64,000 nt of DNA from a bacterium (GCA_021371935.1 JAJFVF010000012.1:1-64000); one strand, 5' to 3'. Positions 18,201 to 28,480 are shown, counted from the first letter of the stretch. Notes: a model not told the origin generated them from the sequence alone. A program made the numbers and translations.

Positions 18201-18580
18201 TCGTGGACAGTTCGGTCTGGATCGACCTGCTGAGAAATCGCGAAACACCTGAGACGCTTGCCTTTGAGCGCCTCGCAGCAGAAGAGGAAATCGGGCTTGG
18301 TGACTTGATTTTGTATGAGGTGTTGCAGGGTGTTACTCCTGCAGATCGGTTCGAGAAGGTCAAGTCTCATCTGCTTGCGTTCGATGTTTTTACAATGGGT
18401 GGCCGTGATCTCATACTTGAAGCCATTCAAAATGCGCGCACTCTGCGTTCACAGGGAATTCAAGCGGCAACAGTAGACTGCCTCATCGCGACATTTTGCA
18501 TTATATCAAACAGCCGACTTCTCAGCTCAGACCACCATTTCCAGCCGTTTGTAGACATTCTCGGCCTTACTATGGCCTAA
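18194..18580 (+). CDS. vapC: VapC-type PIN-domain toxin ribonuclease
   Basis: 128 residues. The PIN-domain acidic residues are present: VDSSVWIDLL (first Asp), the Glu in ILYEVLQG, TVDCLIA (third acid) and SSDHHF (fourth). VapC toxins cut specific tRNAs or rRNA when freed from VapB. The full-length domain and the intact partner suggest a functional module. Its gene lies immediately upstream of a GNAT gene disrupted by a mobile repeat. Confidence 0.9.
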   Translation: MVIVDSSVWIDLLRNRETPETLAFERLAAEEEIGLGDLILYEVLQGVTPADRFEKVKSHLLAFDVFTMGGRDLILEAIQNARTLRSQGIQAATVDCLIATFCIISNSRLLSSDHHFQPFVDILGLTMA

Positions 18581-18623
18581 CCGTGGCGGCAATTTCCGAA
18601 TCCCGGGAAAAGAGATACTTGTT

Positions 18624-19227
18624 TTGATTATTTTTGAAACCCAAAGGCTGATAGCCCGTTATTGGGAACCTGATAAAGACGCCGAGCAGGCCTTTCGCAT
18701 TTATTCCCACCCCGAGGTAACCCGCTTCATACGTGCTCCAAAAGATATTCCTATTAATGTGGATGCGCAGAGAGATGAACTGATGAAGAAATGTGCCGAG
18801 TATCGTCACAACGACGGCACAGGCTACTGGCCCGTATTATGCGTAAAGCGCATAATACGGGTCTCCGAGAGCATTATTCACGTTTCTCGTGAATAATGCG
18901 GGCTGGGCGCTTGAAGAAAAGGAGTCAGGCATAGTAGTCGGAAGCGTAATCTTGAAGTGGCTGCCGGATGCGGACCGGGTTCCAACAAAGGACATGGAGG
19001 TCGGCTGGCATATGGGTCGTGAGCACTGGGGCAAAGGCTTTGCGACCGAAGCAGGGATGCGAGCTGCGCGCTATGCCCTGGATACTCTAGGCCAGAGCGT
19101 GATATATGCCGTAGTCAGGCCGGGTAATGAACGTTCCGTCCGTGTGACTCAAAGGATCGGCATGCGACCGGTGGGCACGACAAACAAGTATTACGGCGCA
19201 GAACTGCTGCTTTTTGAGTTGAGATGA
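18624..19227 (+). pseudogene. GNAT family N-acetyltransferase, interrupted by a 72-bp repeat element
   Basis: The N-terminal part (18624-18830) reads FETQRLIARYWEPDKDAEQ and onward to GTGYW. The C-terminal part (from 18903) reads ALEEKESGIVVGSVILKW, then GWHMGREHWGKGFATEA (acetyl-CoA loop) to the end. Between them lies the element at 18831-18902 and a duplicated CTGG. Removing the element and one CTGG restores GYWALEEKESG in one frame, a perfect RimJ/RimL-like protein. As it stands the insert (76 bp) shifts the frame and the first ORF stops in the element's second hairpin. The two halves are unlikely to fold separately. Confidence 0.88.
18831..18902 (+). mobile_element. Double-hairpin MITE-like element, copy A1 (disrupts GNAT gene)
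   Basis: 72 bp. First hairpin cccgtattatgcg / cgcataatacggg, linker tctccgagag, second hairpin cattattcacg / cgtgaataatg, end cggg. Flanked by CTGG at 18827-18830 and 18903-18906. Because the host gene's frame is known, this is the clearest proof that the unit inserts as a block with a 4-bp duplication. Confidence 0.9.
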
Positions 19228-19236
19228 AATAGACAG

Positions 19237-19266
19237 AAGTGCCCGGACCGGCAAGTCCGAGCACTT
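19237..19266. terminator. Hairpin between convergent GNAT remnant and encapsulin gene
   Basis: Arms aagtgc-cggac and gtccg-gcactt pair nearly perfectly around a short loop, between two convergent genes. A bidirectional terminator is likely, although T tracts on both sides are weak. Confidence 0.55.
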
Positions 19267-19296
19267 CCTATCGCATCTCCGGCCATCGGAGCTTGA

Positions 19297-20103
19297 TTAT
19301 GCTTTCAGCACACACACGGATGCTGGCACTTTTATGTATGGTGTCAGACTTTCGGAGATACTAAACACAAACCTCTCATCTTCAGGACCGATGTAGCCGG
19401 TCGTCATGTCCTGGCCGATTATTATAGAAGCAAACTGCTTGCCCGCAGCCAGCAGCACCCCTCCGTTTTTGATCCCCGGAGCCTTAATGACACTGCTGCC
19501 CACCATGCTCTCCACATGCTGCATCTCGGTTTGGTTGCCCTGGGGATATCGTTTATACAGCAGATTATAGAGGTTCGGCGAGAGCGCCAGCAGATATGGT
19601 CCATGAAAGCCTGACACATCAAGTGTGCTCAGCGCTTTTATAATATCGTTTGCCGCCGAACCGATTTCTTCCCAACTGCCGAGTTTGCTCGACTGGGTGC
19701 CTTTGGCATTGAGCAGCCCTTCTATTCCAAGTTCCTTGCTGCCTTCAAATATCAGGACATCTTCCGCTGACGCCATGTTCATGGCGGCGGATGCAACTGC
19801 TTCAGTGTCCAGCGAAAACCCGCTCGACTCAAATGCAGCCAGGTCGCGTGCTCCGAGTGAGAATGTGGTCTCAATAAGTGGAACAGCGAGCATGTTGCCG
19901 GCAGTTACCTTTGGGTCCGATTCTTTGATTGTCTTGTCCGGCAGTGGAATACTCTTCAATGCCAGACCATACGGTCCTTCTATATCAAGCAATTTTCTTG
20001 CGGATAGTTGACTCTTTGCGGAGGAAATCACTATCTCGTCCAGTCTGGAAAATACTTCCTCCGACCCCGAAAAATCTTCACGTCCGAGATATTTATTCGT
20101 CAT
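19297..20103 (-). CDS. Family 1 encapsulin shell protein
   Basis: 268 residues, the normal encapsulin size. Encapsulins adopt the HK97 phage-capsid fold and self-assemble into a protein nanocompartment that holds cargo enzymes. Recognisable are the N-terminal helix region (WxE-type, here GSEEVFSRLDEIV), the ARKLLDIEGPYG segment that binds cargo peptides, and the C-terminal TGYIGPEDERFVFSISESL. It follows the ferritin-like cargo gene by 23 bp on the same strand, with aaagga 7 bp before the ATG. Together they form an iron-storage type encapsulin operon. Confidence 0.92.
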   Translation of the reverse strand: MTNKYLGREDFSGSEEVFSRLDEIVISSAKSQLSARKLLDIEGPYGLALKSIPLPDKTIKESDPKVTAGNMLAVPLIETTFSLGARDLAAFESSGFSLDTEAVASAAMNMASAEDVLIFEGSKELGIEGLLNAKGTQSSKLGSWEEIGSAANDIIKALSTLDVSGFHGPYLLALSPNLYNLLYKRYPQGNQTEMQHVESMVGSSVIKAPGIKNGGVLLAAGKQFASIIIGQDMTTGYIGPEDERFVFSISESLTPYIKVPASVCVLKA

Positions 20104-20126
20104 TTTGGTGTCCTTTCACAGCAATA

Positions 20127-20534
20127 CTATTTCAATGATCCTATCGTCAGCTCAGCTTTATCTTTTTCAGCCTCGGAGCCTGACTCGTGCTCGGCTTTTT
20201 CGGCAGGCGTAGCCGGTTCGAGTTCGCCTCTCGCCACTTCTTCAGCCATTTCCTTCACTTCGGCTGCGCCATTGGCGAGCCACGCGTCTTCCTCATATTT
20301 TGTAAGGATGTTTATGAGTTCAGTGAACTCGCCGACATGTACGCGTTCCTCGTTCGCAATATCCAGAAAAACCTTTTTGGCCAGAGGATTATCTGTGGCG
20401 TCCGCATGAGCCTCATATAACGCTGTGGCCTCTTCTTCTGCTGCCACATCGAGCCTGAGCGCTCTGATCAACTCGGTGATCGTCATCTTTTTTGATGGAG
20501 TATTTCCATAGAACGGATCTGAAAAACTGGGCAT
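20127..20534 (-). CDS. Encapsulated ferritin-like protein (encapsulin cargo)
   Basis: 135 residues. Two helices carry ferroxidase ligands: EEEATALYEAH (Glu33-35) and IANEERVHVGEF (Glu62/63, His66), the pattern of EncFtn proteins, which form a decameric ferroxidase that works only within its shell. After an acidic, Glu/Ala-rich linker (about 100-127) the last seven residues are LTIGSLK, a textbook encapsulin targeting peptide. ggagg precedes the ATG at 6 bp. It would oxidise ferrous iron and deliver it into the encapsulin made by the next gene. Confidence 0.93.
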   Translation of the reverse strand: MPSFSDPFYGNTPSKKMTITELIRALRLDVAAEEEATALYEAHADATDNPLAKKVFLDIANEERVHVGEFTELINILTKYEEDAWLANGAAEVKEMAEEVARGELEPATPAEKAEHESGSEAEKDKAELTIGSLK

Positions 20535-20610
20535 TTGGCACCTCCAATATATGTTTTAATGCTCAGCTACAATCTACCCACCTGCAAATTCAATCAAACA
20601 CAACTATTGA

Positions 20611-21492
20611 TCAGACCAGCGCGCCCGCAATGGTGCTCACCATCGACTCCAGGCTGGTCGGCTCGAAGTTGAACTCCTCATAAACCCGCATGCGGTCGGC
20701 CTCCACAGGCACATCAGGGATAAGTTTGAACATCTTGATATAGTCCTCGACGACCACCGGGCACATACCCATCTGACTGAAAAACTCGCGAGCCTGGTCA
20801 TCATTCATCTGAATATACTGCACGTCTTTGCCGACGGCATCCGAGACTATATCGGCGACTTCGTCCATCGTATAATCCCTGCCGCCGAGAATATCGTATT
20901 CTTCCTTCTCGCCTTTTGCTCCGCGCATCAGAGACTTTACTGCCGCATATGCAATGTCTTCGGTGGATACCATCGGGATGGGCACGTCAGGAGGGAGAAG
21001 TGTGGATATGATGCCATGGCTGCGTATCATATCCATCTGCTTATATAGATTGTCCATAAAGAACGCCGGGCGCAGAAATGTGCAGTCGACACCGGAGGCA
21101 AATATGGCGTCTTCTATCGCGGCTTTCGATTCAATCTGAGCAATCCCGGTCTTTGCATGCGCTCCAATCGAAGACATATGTACCACATGGTTTACAGTCG
21201 AGTCTTCCAGTGCATGGCCATAGTTTTTGCCGATGGCGATCTCTTCTTTGATGTAGTTATCGCTTGCAATGTTTATCGGGGTCATCAAAAACGTTCCGTC
21301 ACAGCGGTCAAGAGCATCTTTTACATCCCCGATGTTGAGCATGTTTCCTTCGATTATCTCAGCTCCGCGGTTTTTAAGCACATCGGCCTTTTGCGGCAAG
21401 CGCACCATTGCCCTCACGGCCACACCAGACTCCAACAGCATGGCGGCAACTCTGCCGCCGACATTACCTGTCGACCCGAATACACTTATCAT
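20611..21492 (-). CDS. NmrA-like NAD(P)-binding (atypical SDR) protein
   Basis: 293 residues. The N-terminal GSTGNVGGRV is the Rossmann NAD(P) motif of atypical SDRs; AMVRLPQKADVLKNRG and the EGNML strand follow as in NmrA/quinone-oxidoreductase-2 proteins; HVVHMSSIGAH gives the SDR core. Such proteins act as redox sensors or NADPH-dependent reductases. No partner gene indicates the substrate. aaggagg lies 8 bp upstream of the ATG. It may share a transcript direction with, but is 77 bp ahead of, the encapsulin operon. Confidence 0.82.
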   Translation of the reverse strand: MISVFGSTGNVGGRVAAMLLESGVAVRAMVRLPQKADVLKNRGAEIIEGNMLNIGDVKDALDRCDGTFLMTPINIASDNYIKEEIAIGKNYGHALEDSTVNHVVHMSSIGAHAKTGIAQIESKAAIEDAIFASGVDCTFLRPAFFMDNLYKQMDMIRSHGIISTLLPPDVPIPMVSTEDIAYAAVKSLMRGAKGEKEEYDILGGRDYTMDEVADIVSDAVGKDVQYIQMNDDQAREFFSQMGMCPVVVEDYIKMFKLIPDVPVEADRMRVYEEFNFEPTSLESMVSTIAGALV

Positions 21493-21603
21493 GGTAACAG
21501 CCTCCTTGTGAGCAATTCTAATTAATTAAATTCACGATTTTTTGTATTTTAATGGTATAAAAAACAATAGCGGTACGCAGGCGACAAACTGTGAACTACC
21601 TAA

Positions 21604-21675
21604 CCTGGATTATGCACTTCTCGCATAATCCGGGTCTCCGAGAGCATTATTCACGTTCTTCGTGAATAATGCTCG
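21604..21675 (+). mobile_element. Double-hairpin MITE-like element, copy A2
   Basis: 72 bp, same two-hairpin layout and tctccgagag linker as A1, in the intergenic space upstream of the NmrA-like gene. Flanked by CTAA (21600-21603) and CTAG (21676-21679), one mismatch from a perfect duplication. The end has decayed to gctcg instead of gcggg. Confidence 0.88.
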
Positions 21676-21744
21676 CTAGCTGAGTTGTTTCCCATGGAGG
21701 GGGCTTTATCAAACCATGATGGATAGGCCTGCCGCATGTATGAC

Positions 21745-21780
21745 AAAGGGCGCTTTGCAGTATATGCAAAGCGCCCTTTA
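21745..21780 (-). terminator. Terminator after the gene at 21807
   Basis: A 15-bp near-perfect stem (aaagggcgctttgca / tgcaaagcgcccttt) with a short loop. The A/T-rich arm ends make it work in both directions. It lies 27 bp after the stop of the minus-strand gene downstream of 6S RNA. Confidence 0.8.
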
Positions 21781-21806
21781 TTATCTTCAGTGCCGTCTTT
21801 GGCAAC

Positions 21807-22007
21807 CTATGTTTTCAGTATCTCTATTTCATCTCTCCTGAAACAGTGAACTGTCGTATCGCGGCGATGAGGAAATGTTATCGGTCTATGCTTGACCACT
21901 AGCATATCGCCCTCATCATCCGCTCCACAGACCTTTCCGAGCATGCCGTCATACTCATCTCTGGTCTTCATTCTCACTATCGCTCCCGAGAACTCGCTCT
22001 GTGTCAC
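21807..22007 (-). CDS. Small hypothetical protein downstream of 6S RNA
   Basis: About 66 residues when the GTG at 22007 is used, which follows aaggggg at about 8 bp. The open frame continues upstream into the 6S RNA gene, but that part is not protein-like and should be ignored. The sequence, RMKTRDEYDGMLGKV then DDEGDMLVVKHRP and a His/Arg-rich end, looks like a small beta-rich domain; I do not recognise a family. It may be read from the same transcript as 6S RNA. Confidence 0.45.
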   Translation of the reverse strand: MTQSEFSGAIVRMKTRDEYDGMLGKVCGADDEGDMLVVKHRPITFPHRRDTTVHCFRRDEIEILKT

Positions 22008-22056
22008 CGTTGACACCCCCTTGCGACATACTCCTCCCGGGTGCTTTACAATATAT

Positions 22057-22245
22057 AAAAGCCCCACATGTGCCGTGTGCCTACCGAGTTTTTGAACCCT
22101 AGCGAACCAGGGCGGAGTCTCCTGTCGACCTTCGCGATTTCCCGATTGCTCGGGACTGCCACTTTGGATCGGCAAGTAAAGACTCCTACAATTTTGAGTG
22201 TCGGCTCAAAACTTCCTCGACTAATCACGTACACCGCAGGGCTTT
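22057..22245 (-). ncRNA. ssrS: 6S RNA
   Basis: About 189 nt on the minus strand, folding as one long rod. The 5' aaagccc pairs with 3' ggggctttt; tgcggtgt pairs with acacggca with a single mismatch; agttttgagcc pairs with gggttcaaaaact around the central region; ggagtc pairs with gactcc further in. The stretch ttgagccga on the 5' side and agggttcaa on the 3' side match the corresponding segments of Escherichia coli 6S RNA as I recall it. 6S RNA mimics an open promoter and traps housekeeping RNA polymerase in stationary phase. Ends are estimated from the closing stem. Confidence 0.8.
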
Positions 22246-22322
22246 CTTACATTACCCATATTGCATTGCCATGTGTATATTACCACACCATGGCGGCCTT
22301 TACAACCGAAATCGAGGCCGGT

Positions 22323-22739
22323 TTACTGATTTTGACGCACAAAATTGAGCTGAAGGTCGCTGATCAGCCCTCGCAGCGCTGTGCGGTCCTGTTCCTCAAT
22401 GTAAGGCTGGAGCTTATCGACTATAAACACCACCGTATCGATGGCGACCTTGGCCTGGGTAAGGTCTTTGGATATTTCTTTTTGTCCTGGTGCAAGCCGC
22501 AAGCCCATCAGCATCCAGGCCTGTTCGGCCAACATACTCACCATAAACTCCATAGTCGCGTAAACATTCGGCGGCGGCATACCTGCCTGCTCGTCATCAG
22601 CCGAAGCTGCTTCCTGAGTCGGTTCCGCTGTCTGACCCGCCTTTGGCTCCTCGGCAGGAGACTGCTCGACATTTTCTTCTTTCAAAGTGCCGTCAGCGTT
22701 GACTCTTCTCTTGTCCGTCACTTTCGGTTCTTCGTCCAT
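22323..22739 (-). CDS. DUF1844 domain-containing protein
   Basis: 138 residues. The first ~55 are charged and low-complexity (VTDKRRVNADGTLKEE, then Glu/Pro/Ala-rich). The second half is the DUF1844 domain: ATMEFMVSMLAEQAWMLMGL, the KDLTQAKVAIDTVVFI helix and LISDLQLNFV. The family is widespread in diderms, of unknown function, probably helical and cytosolic. Its start overlaps the end of the upstream VanZ gene by 47 bp, an unusually long overlap. Confidence 0.85.
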   Translation of the reverse strand: MDEEPKVTDKRRVNADGTLKEENVEQSPAEEPKAGQTAEPTQEAASADDEQAGMPPPNVYATMEFMVSMLAEQAWMLMGLRLAPGQKEISKDLTQAKVAIDTVVFIVDKLQPYIEEQDRTALRGLISDLQLNFVRQNQ

Positions 22740-23106
22740 ATTTATCGCCTCCCATATGTATAGCTAGTGCAATAACCGCTATGGCTGCTCCAAGCGTGTC
22801 TGCTGCCAAATCCAGCAGGTCGAACGTGCGTCCCGGCACGTATAGTTGATGCACCTCATCAGTCAGGCCATATGCTGCAGAAATACCTATCGTGATAACG
22901 ATCTGCTGCCACTTGGGCGCCGTTATGTTCAATGCCCGCCATGTGAGAAAACCGAGCACTCCGTATGTGAGTGCATGCTCGATCTTGTCTGAGTAATCAA
23001 TCTTGTCCAATCCGGGTATTGAAGGTAGTTTGGATTGAGACGAGAGAAAAAATATTAGTCCCATCCAAAGCACCACCGGTCCCCATCGGTAAATCTTATC
23101 TTTCAT
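22693..23106 (-). CDS. VanZ-like family membrane protein
   Basis: About 137 residues with four hydrophobic segments. The VanZ pattern is clear: FFLSSQ after the first helix, DKIEHALTYGVLGFLTWRAL, and DEVHQLYVPGRTFDLLDLAADTLGA. The basic C-terminus is cytoplasmic. VanZ-family proteins sit in envelope metabolism loci, but the biochemical role is unknown. The ATG at 23106 is preferred over an in-frame GTG at 23127 because MKDKIYRW leads directly into the first helix. Confidence 0.85.
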   Translation of the reverse strand: MKDKIYRWGPVVLWMGLIFFLSSQSKLPSIPGLDKIDYSDKIEHALTYGVLGFLTWRALNITAPKWQQIVITIGISAAYGLTDEVHQLYVPGRTFDLLDLAADTLGAAIAVIALAIHMGGDKYGRRTESDGQEKSQR

Positions 23107-23127
23107 AAATAAACTTGTTGAAAGCAC

Positions 23128-23694
23128 TTATCCATTACGTTTCCAGTCATCTATCGTCAATTCATAATAACTATAGTCGCCACTGAGTTGTTCACAATCT
23201 GGAACTTGCCTGTATGCAGTTTTGATGTACCGCATACCGCTTTTCTGTTGCACCTTACCGCTCGCAGGGTTATCAACATGATGATGCGTATACACTTTTT
23301 CAACTCCCAATACAGAGAAAGCAAAATCCAAAACACACTTACAAGCCTCAGTCATTATACCTTGATTCCAATACTTTCGACTTAACAGGTAATGAACAGA
23401 AACGCTGTTATCTTCATTGTTTATTTCATTGAGATAAATGTAGCCTATAGCCTGTGAAGCATCTTTGAGTACAATAACCCAGTGATATGTTTCTGGATTT
23501 GAATACTCTTCGATCCAACGCGACAAAAGAGACTTTGTTTCCTCGATATTCTTGTGTGGTTCCCATCCCCAAAATCGGCTAACCTCCGGGTCTGTTACCC
23601 AATTACGAAACATATCTTCTGCATCGTTCATGTTATATCTTCGTAAGACGACTCGATTTGTTTCGATTGTTCGCGTTCCTACATGATTCAACAT
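23128..23694 (-). CDS. GNAT family N-acetyltransferase (RimJ/RimL-like)
   Basis: 188 residues. It starts TRTIETNRVVLRRYNMNDAEDM, followed by WVIVLKDASQAIGYIYL, LLSRKYWNQGIMTEA (acetyl-CoA pyrophosphate loop) and NPASGKVQQKSGM, a complete RimJ/RimL-type fold. Related enzymes acetylate ribosomal protein N-termini or small amines. It is intact, in contrast to the disrupted GNAT gene at 18.6 kb. Ends 21 bp before the VanZ ATG on the same strand. Confidence 0.88.
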   Translation of the reverse strand: MLNHVGTRTIETNRVVLRRYNMNDAEDMFRNWVTDPEVSRFWGWEPHKNIEETKSLLSRWIEEYSNPETYHWVIVLKDASQAIGYIYLNEINNEDNSVSVHYLLSRKYWNQGIMTEACKCVLDFAFSVLGVEKVYTHHHVDNPASGKVQQKSGMRYIKTAYRQVPDCEQLSGDYSYYELTIDDWKRNG

Positions 23695-24199
23695 GGTGGT
23701 AATCTTCCGTCACCTGTTTGCCATTAAAACATATAGCATAACGACGCATGTCCTTGTCAACCATGCGTTGTACCGCCATAGATCCATGCCATTTCGTCTT
23801 TTTACAGGCGATGATCCGGATTGATCAGGTGCGACGCTCGTTTTTCGGATAGCAAAATGTCCTACCACTGATTTCATGCTGGCACCTAATGAACCGACCG
23901 ATTTAAGAGAAAATAGCCCGGCGCTTTCTGCGGAAGGAACAATTGCTCCACCAGCCTTCGCTATACGCTTCTTCGAAGCTCAGGGCTACGGCTGGCAAGC
24001 CGTGGTTTTGCTTCGCATGTCACATGAGTCTGTGAACATACTCCTTTGGCCTGGATTAGAGCAGATGTTACCCAAAACGCTCTCAACCGGTTCTTCATCC
24101 GCCGAAGCTTCAGCGGAGGAGGATCTATCGGGCCGTTTTTCCTTGATAGTGGGGGGCATTCTTGTCCCTGACTTATGTATCCCGGCATTCCTGCCGATT
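23695..24199. other. Intergenic region with decayed palindromic repeats
   Basis: No convincing gene. Open frames here translate to low-quality peptides. Positions 24098-24117 are a near-perfect palindrome (tccgccgaagcttcagcgga), a type of short palindromic repeat found scattered in many genomes. Other imperfect hairpins (ggctacggctggcaagccg near 23984) suggest further repeat debris. Confidence 0.5.
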
Positions 24200-26365
<2,166 letters not shown>

Positions 26366-26445
26366 TCAGCGCTACATCATGTTATCATACGCGCCGGCGT
26401 TGTCAAAGTAACACAAAGGAACTTTCGCAGTCTAAGCGCAATACT

Positions 26446-26545
26446 ACTAAGTAAAATACTGCCTTGAACTTGTATCAGAGAATGTGCTTCTAATATACTG
26501 GTTCTAAACCAAAACGCACAATTTACTCTGCGTAAATTGCTTAGT
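26446..26545 (-). mobile_element. MITE-like repeat, copy B1
   Basis: About 100 bp, read on the minus strand: actaagcaatttac at one end and a complementary actaagtaaaatac end at the other, with the shared internal part ctctgatacaagttcaaggc. It matches copies B2 and B3 at 43 and 60.8 kb over most of its length. It lies just before dusB. Confidence 0.8.
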
Positions 26546-26585
26546 GATCTATATACCCTCTCAGAGGGTTTCGGAGATATGTGTA

Positions 26586-27560
26586 TTGAACCCCTTCAAA
26601 ATTCGTGATGTCGTGGTCGACCCGCCTTTGGTCCTTGCGCCAATGGCGGGTGTGACCAACCATGCGTTCAGAGTCATGTGTAAGCGCAGTGGAGGCGTCG
26701 GGCTGGTCTGCACCGAGATGTTCAGCGCCTACGCAATCAAATTTCGCGATCCACGAACGGCATCCATGCTCGACTGGACGGATGAAGAGCGCCCCGTCAG
26801 CGCTCAAATCTTCGCTGGTGACCCTCAGACTGTAGCCATAGGCGTCAAAGCGATGCGCGATCATGGCGTGGATGTGGTGGACGTGAACTTCGGCTGCCCC
26901 GTGCCCAAGGTCGCCAAGAGCGGGTCCGGCGCAGTGCTCTTGAAGGATATGGGCTTGGCGCGAGAGATCCTGGCTGCCGCCCGCGAGGCGACGGATGGAC
27001 CCCTAACCATAAAGACCCGGATAGGGTGGAATACCGACGACGTGACTGTCTTCGAGCTTGCCCAAGCTGCTCAGGATGCCGGAATAGACGCAATATCTGT
27101 GCACGCGCGGACAGCAGTTCAGGGGTATTCAGGAAAGGCCGATTGGGATATAATAGCCGAAGTGGTCAAGCGGGTGGATATACCCGTGATCGCAAATGGC
27201 GACGTCAAAAGCCCGACAGACGCAGCCAAAATGTTTGAGCAGACCGGCTGCGCGGGCGTAATGATCGGCAGGGCGGCTCTGGGTGACCCTTGGATATTCA
27301 GCAGGACAGCCCATTACCTGAAAACTGGAGAACTGCCTGCCGAACCGGATTTCAGGAAGCGGCTTCAGGGAGCCAGAGAGCATGCCGCGCTGCTTAGAAT
27401 GGTGTTGGGTGAAGCCCGTGCCGCAAAAGAGATGCGCGGACATTTAGTTTTCTATCTGAAAGGCATGCCCGGCGCGCCTGCGCTGCGCAACAGACTTATG
27501 ACGACCAGATCGGTCGAAGAGATATTAGAGGTACTTGATGAAGCGTGTGGTGAGTGTTAG
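26586..27560 (+). CDS. dusB: tRNA-dihydrouridine synthase (DusB-like)
   Basis: 324 residues. A flavoenzyme that reduces specific uridines in tRNA. Seen: PLVLAPMAGVTNHAFR (FMN phosphate region), NFGCPVPKVAKSGSGA with the catalytic Cys, KTRIGW, VHARTAVQGYSG, IANGDVKSP and the GVMIGRAALGDPW loop. The TTG at 26586 is chosen because ggag lies 9 bp upstream and LNPFKI is the usual beginning. It overlaps the next gene by 23 bp and heads a three-gene operon with a quinate-dehydrogenase-like and an acyl-ACP-reductase-like protein. Confidence 0.93.
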   Translation: MNPFKIRDVVVDPPLVLAPMAGVTNHAFRVMCKRSGGVGLVCTEMFSAYAIKFRDPRTASMLDWTDEERPVSAQIFAGDPQTVAIGVKAMRDHGVDVVDVNFGCPVPKVAKSGSGAVLLKDMGLAREILAAAREATDGPLTIKTRIGWNTDDVTVFELAQAAQDAGIDAISVHARTAVQGYSGKADWDIIAEVVKRVDIPVIANGDVKSPTDAAKMFEQTGCAGVMIGRAALGDPWIFSRTAHYLKTGELPAEPDFRKRLQGAREHAALLRMVLGEARAAKEMRGHLVFYLKGMPGAPALRNRLMTTRSVEEILEVLDEACGEC

Positions 27561-28452
27561 CCTTGGTTCCTCGACTCGGGACAAGACTTCGCAGGTGGAA
27601 ATACTCGGTCAGAAGTTTGAAGTGTCGCGAATCGGAACCGATGGTGACATGACCAAGTTTGCCCAGCTTGTTCGAGAGTTGGACGGCGATGTGGATGCAA
27701 TCGGACTGGGCGGGATCGACCGATATCTCTGGACGGACAAACGCCGCTACACAATCCGTGATGCCGATAGGCTGGCAAAAAACGCCGTGAAGACACCTGT
27801 GGTCGACGGCAGTGGAGTCAAAAACACTCTCGAACGCAGGACCATCGAGTATCTGCAGTATAATGGTCTGGTAGACTTCGGCAATAGCAACGTCATGGTC
27901 ACCAGTGCAGTGGACCGTTTCGGCATGGCTCAGACAATTGCCAAGTTATCCAAGAGCGTGGTCTATGGCGATCTGATGTTTGCCTGCAATATCCCCATCC
28001 CGATGCGCTCATATGCCACAATCCGCATGGCGGCACAGACTTTGCTGCCCCTGGTATGCCGCCTGCCGTTCAAGTGGATATATCCCACCGGCAAAAAACA
28101 GGAGATTACTGTCCCCAAATATCAAAAGTACTATCACTGGGCGGATGTAATAGCCGGTGACTGGCATTTCGTCAGGCGAACGATGCCCACGATCGAATCA
28201 GGCCTGCTGCGAGGAAAAATAATCATAACCAATACACTGACCGAACAGGATATAGCAATGCTCAAGGACTATGAGGTCAGTCTTATTGCTACGGCGACTC
28301 CCAATCTCGCCGGACGCAACTTCGGGACAAATGTGTTGGAGGGAATTCTCATAACCCTGCTCGGCAAACGTCCTGAGGAGACGAGCGTAGAGGATTATTC
28401 CTGCCTGCTGGAGAAATTGAACTGGAAGCCCACCATAACTGATCTGACCTGA
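27538..28452 (+). CDS. Quinate 5-dehydrogenase-like protein, function unproven
   Basis: 304 residues. Starts MKRVVSVSLGSSTRDKTSQV, contains DAIGLGGIDRYLWTD and an extended region with IATATPNLAGRNFGTNVLEG near the C-terminus. I recognise it as the conserved protein often labelled quinate 5-dehydrogenase in such genomes, but I see no classical Gly-rich nucleotide-binding motif to confirm that. It overlaps dusB by 23 bp and is followed 28 bp later by an acyl-ACP-reductase homologue, so it probably works in the same step as that protein. Confidence 0.6.
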   Translation: MKRVVSVSLGSSTRDKTSQVEILGQKFEVSRIGTDGDMTKFAQLVRELDGDVDAIGLGGIDRYLWTDKRRYTIRDADRLAKNAVKTPVVDGSGVKNTLERRTIEYLQYNGLVDFGNSNVMVTSAVDRFGMAQTIAKLSKSVVYGDLMFACNIPIPMRSYATIRMAAQTLLPLVCRLPFKWIYPTGKKQEITVPKYQKYYHWADVIAGDWHFVRRTMPTIESGLLRGKIIITNTLTEQDIAMLKDYEVSLIATATPNLAGRNFGTNVLEGILITLLGKRPEETSVEDYSCLLEKLNWKPTITDLT

Positions 28453-28480
28453 AGAACAACACGGCATAAGGACTGTAGCT

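Noticed and set aside
21807-22175. Longer version of the small gene downstream of 6S RNA
   Set aside because: The extra N-terminal part is the translation of the 6S RNA 3' half. The GTG at 22007 with aaggggg is the plausible start.
22068-22763. Plus-strand 231-codon open frame
   Set aside because: It lies opposite the 6S RNA, DUF1844 and VanZ genes and its peptide is composition-biased. An antisense shadow.
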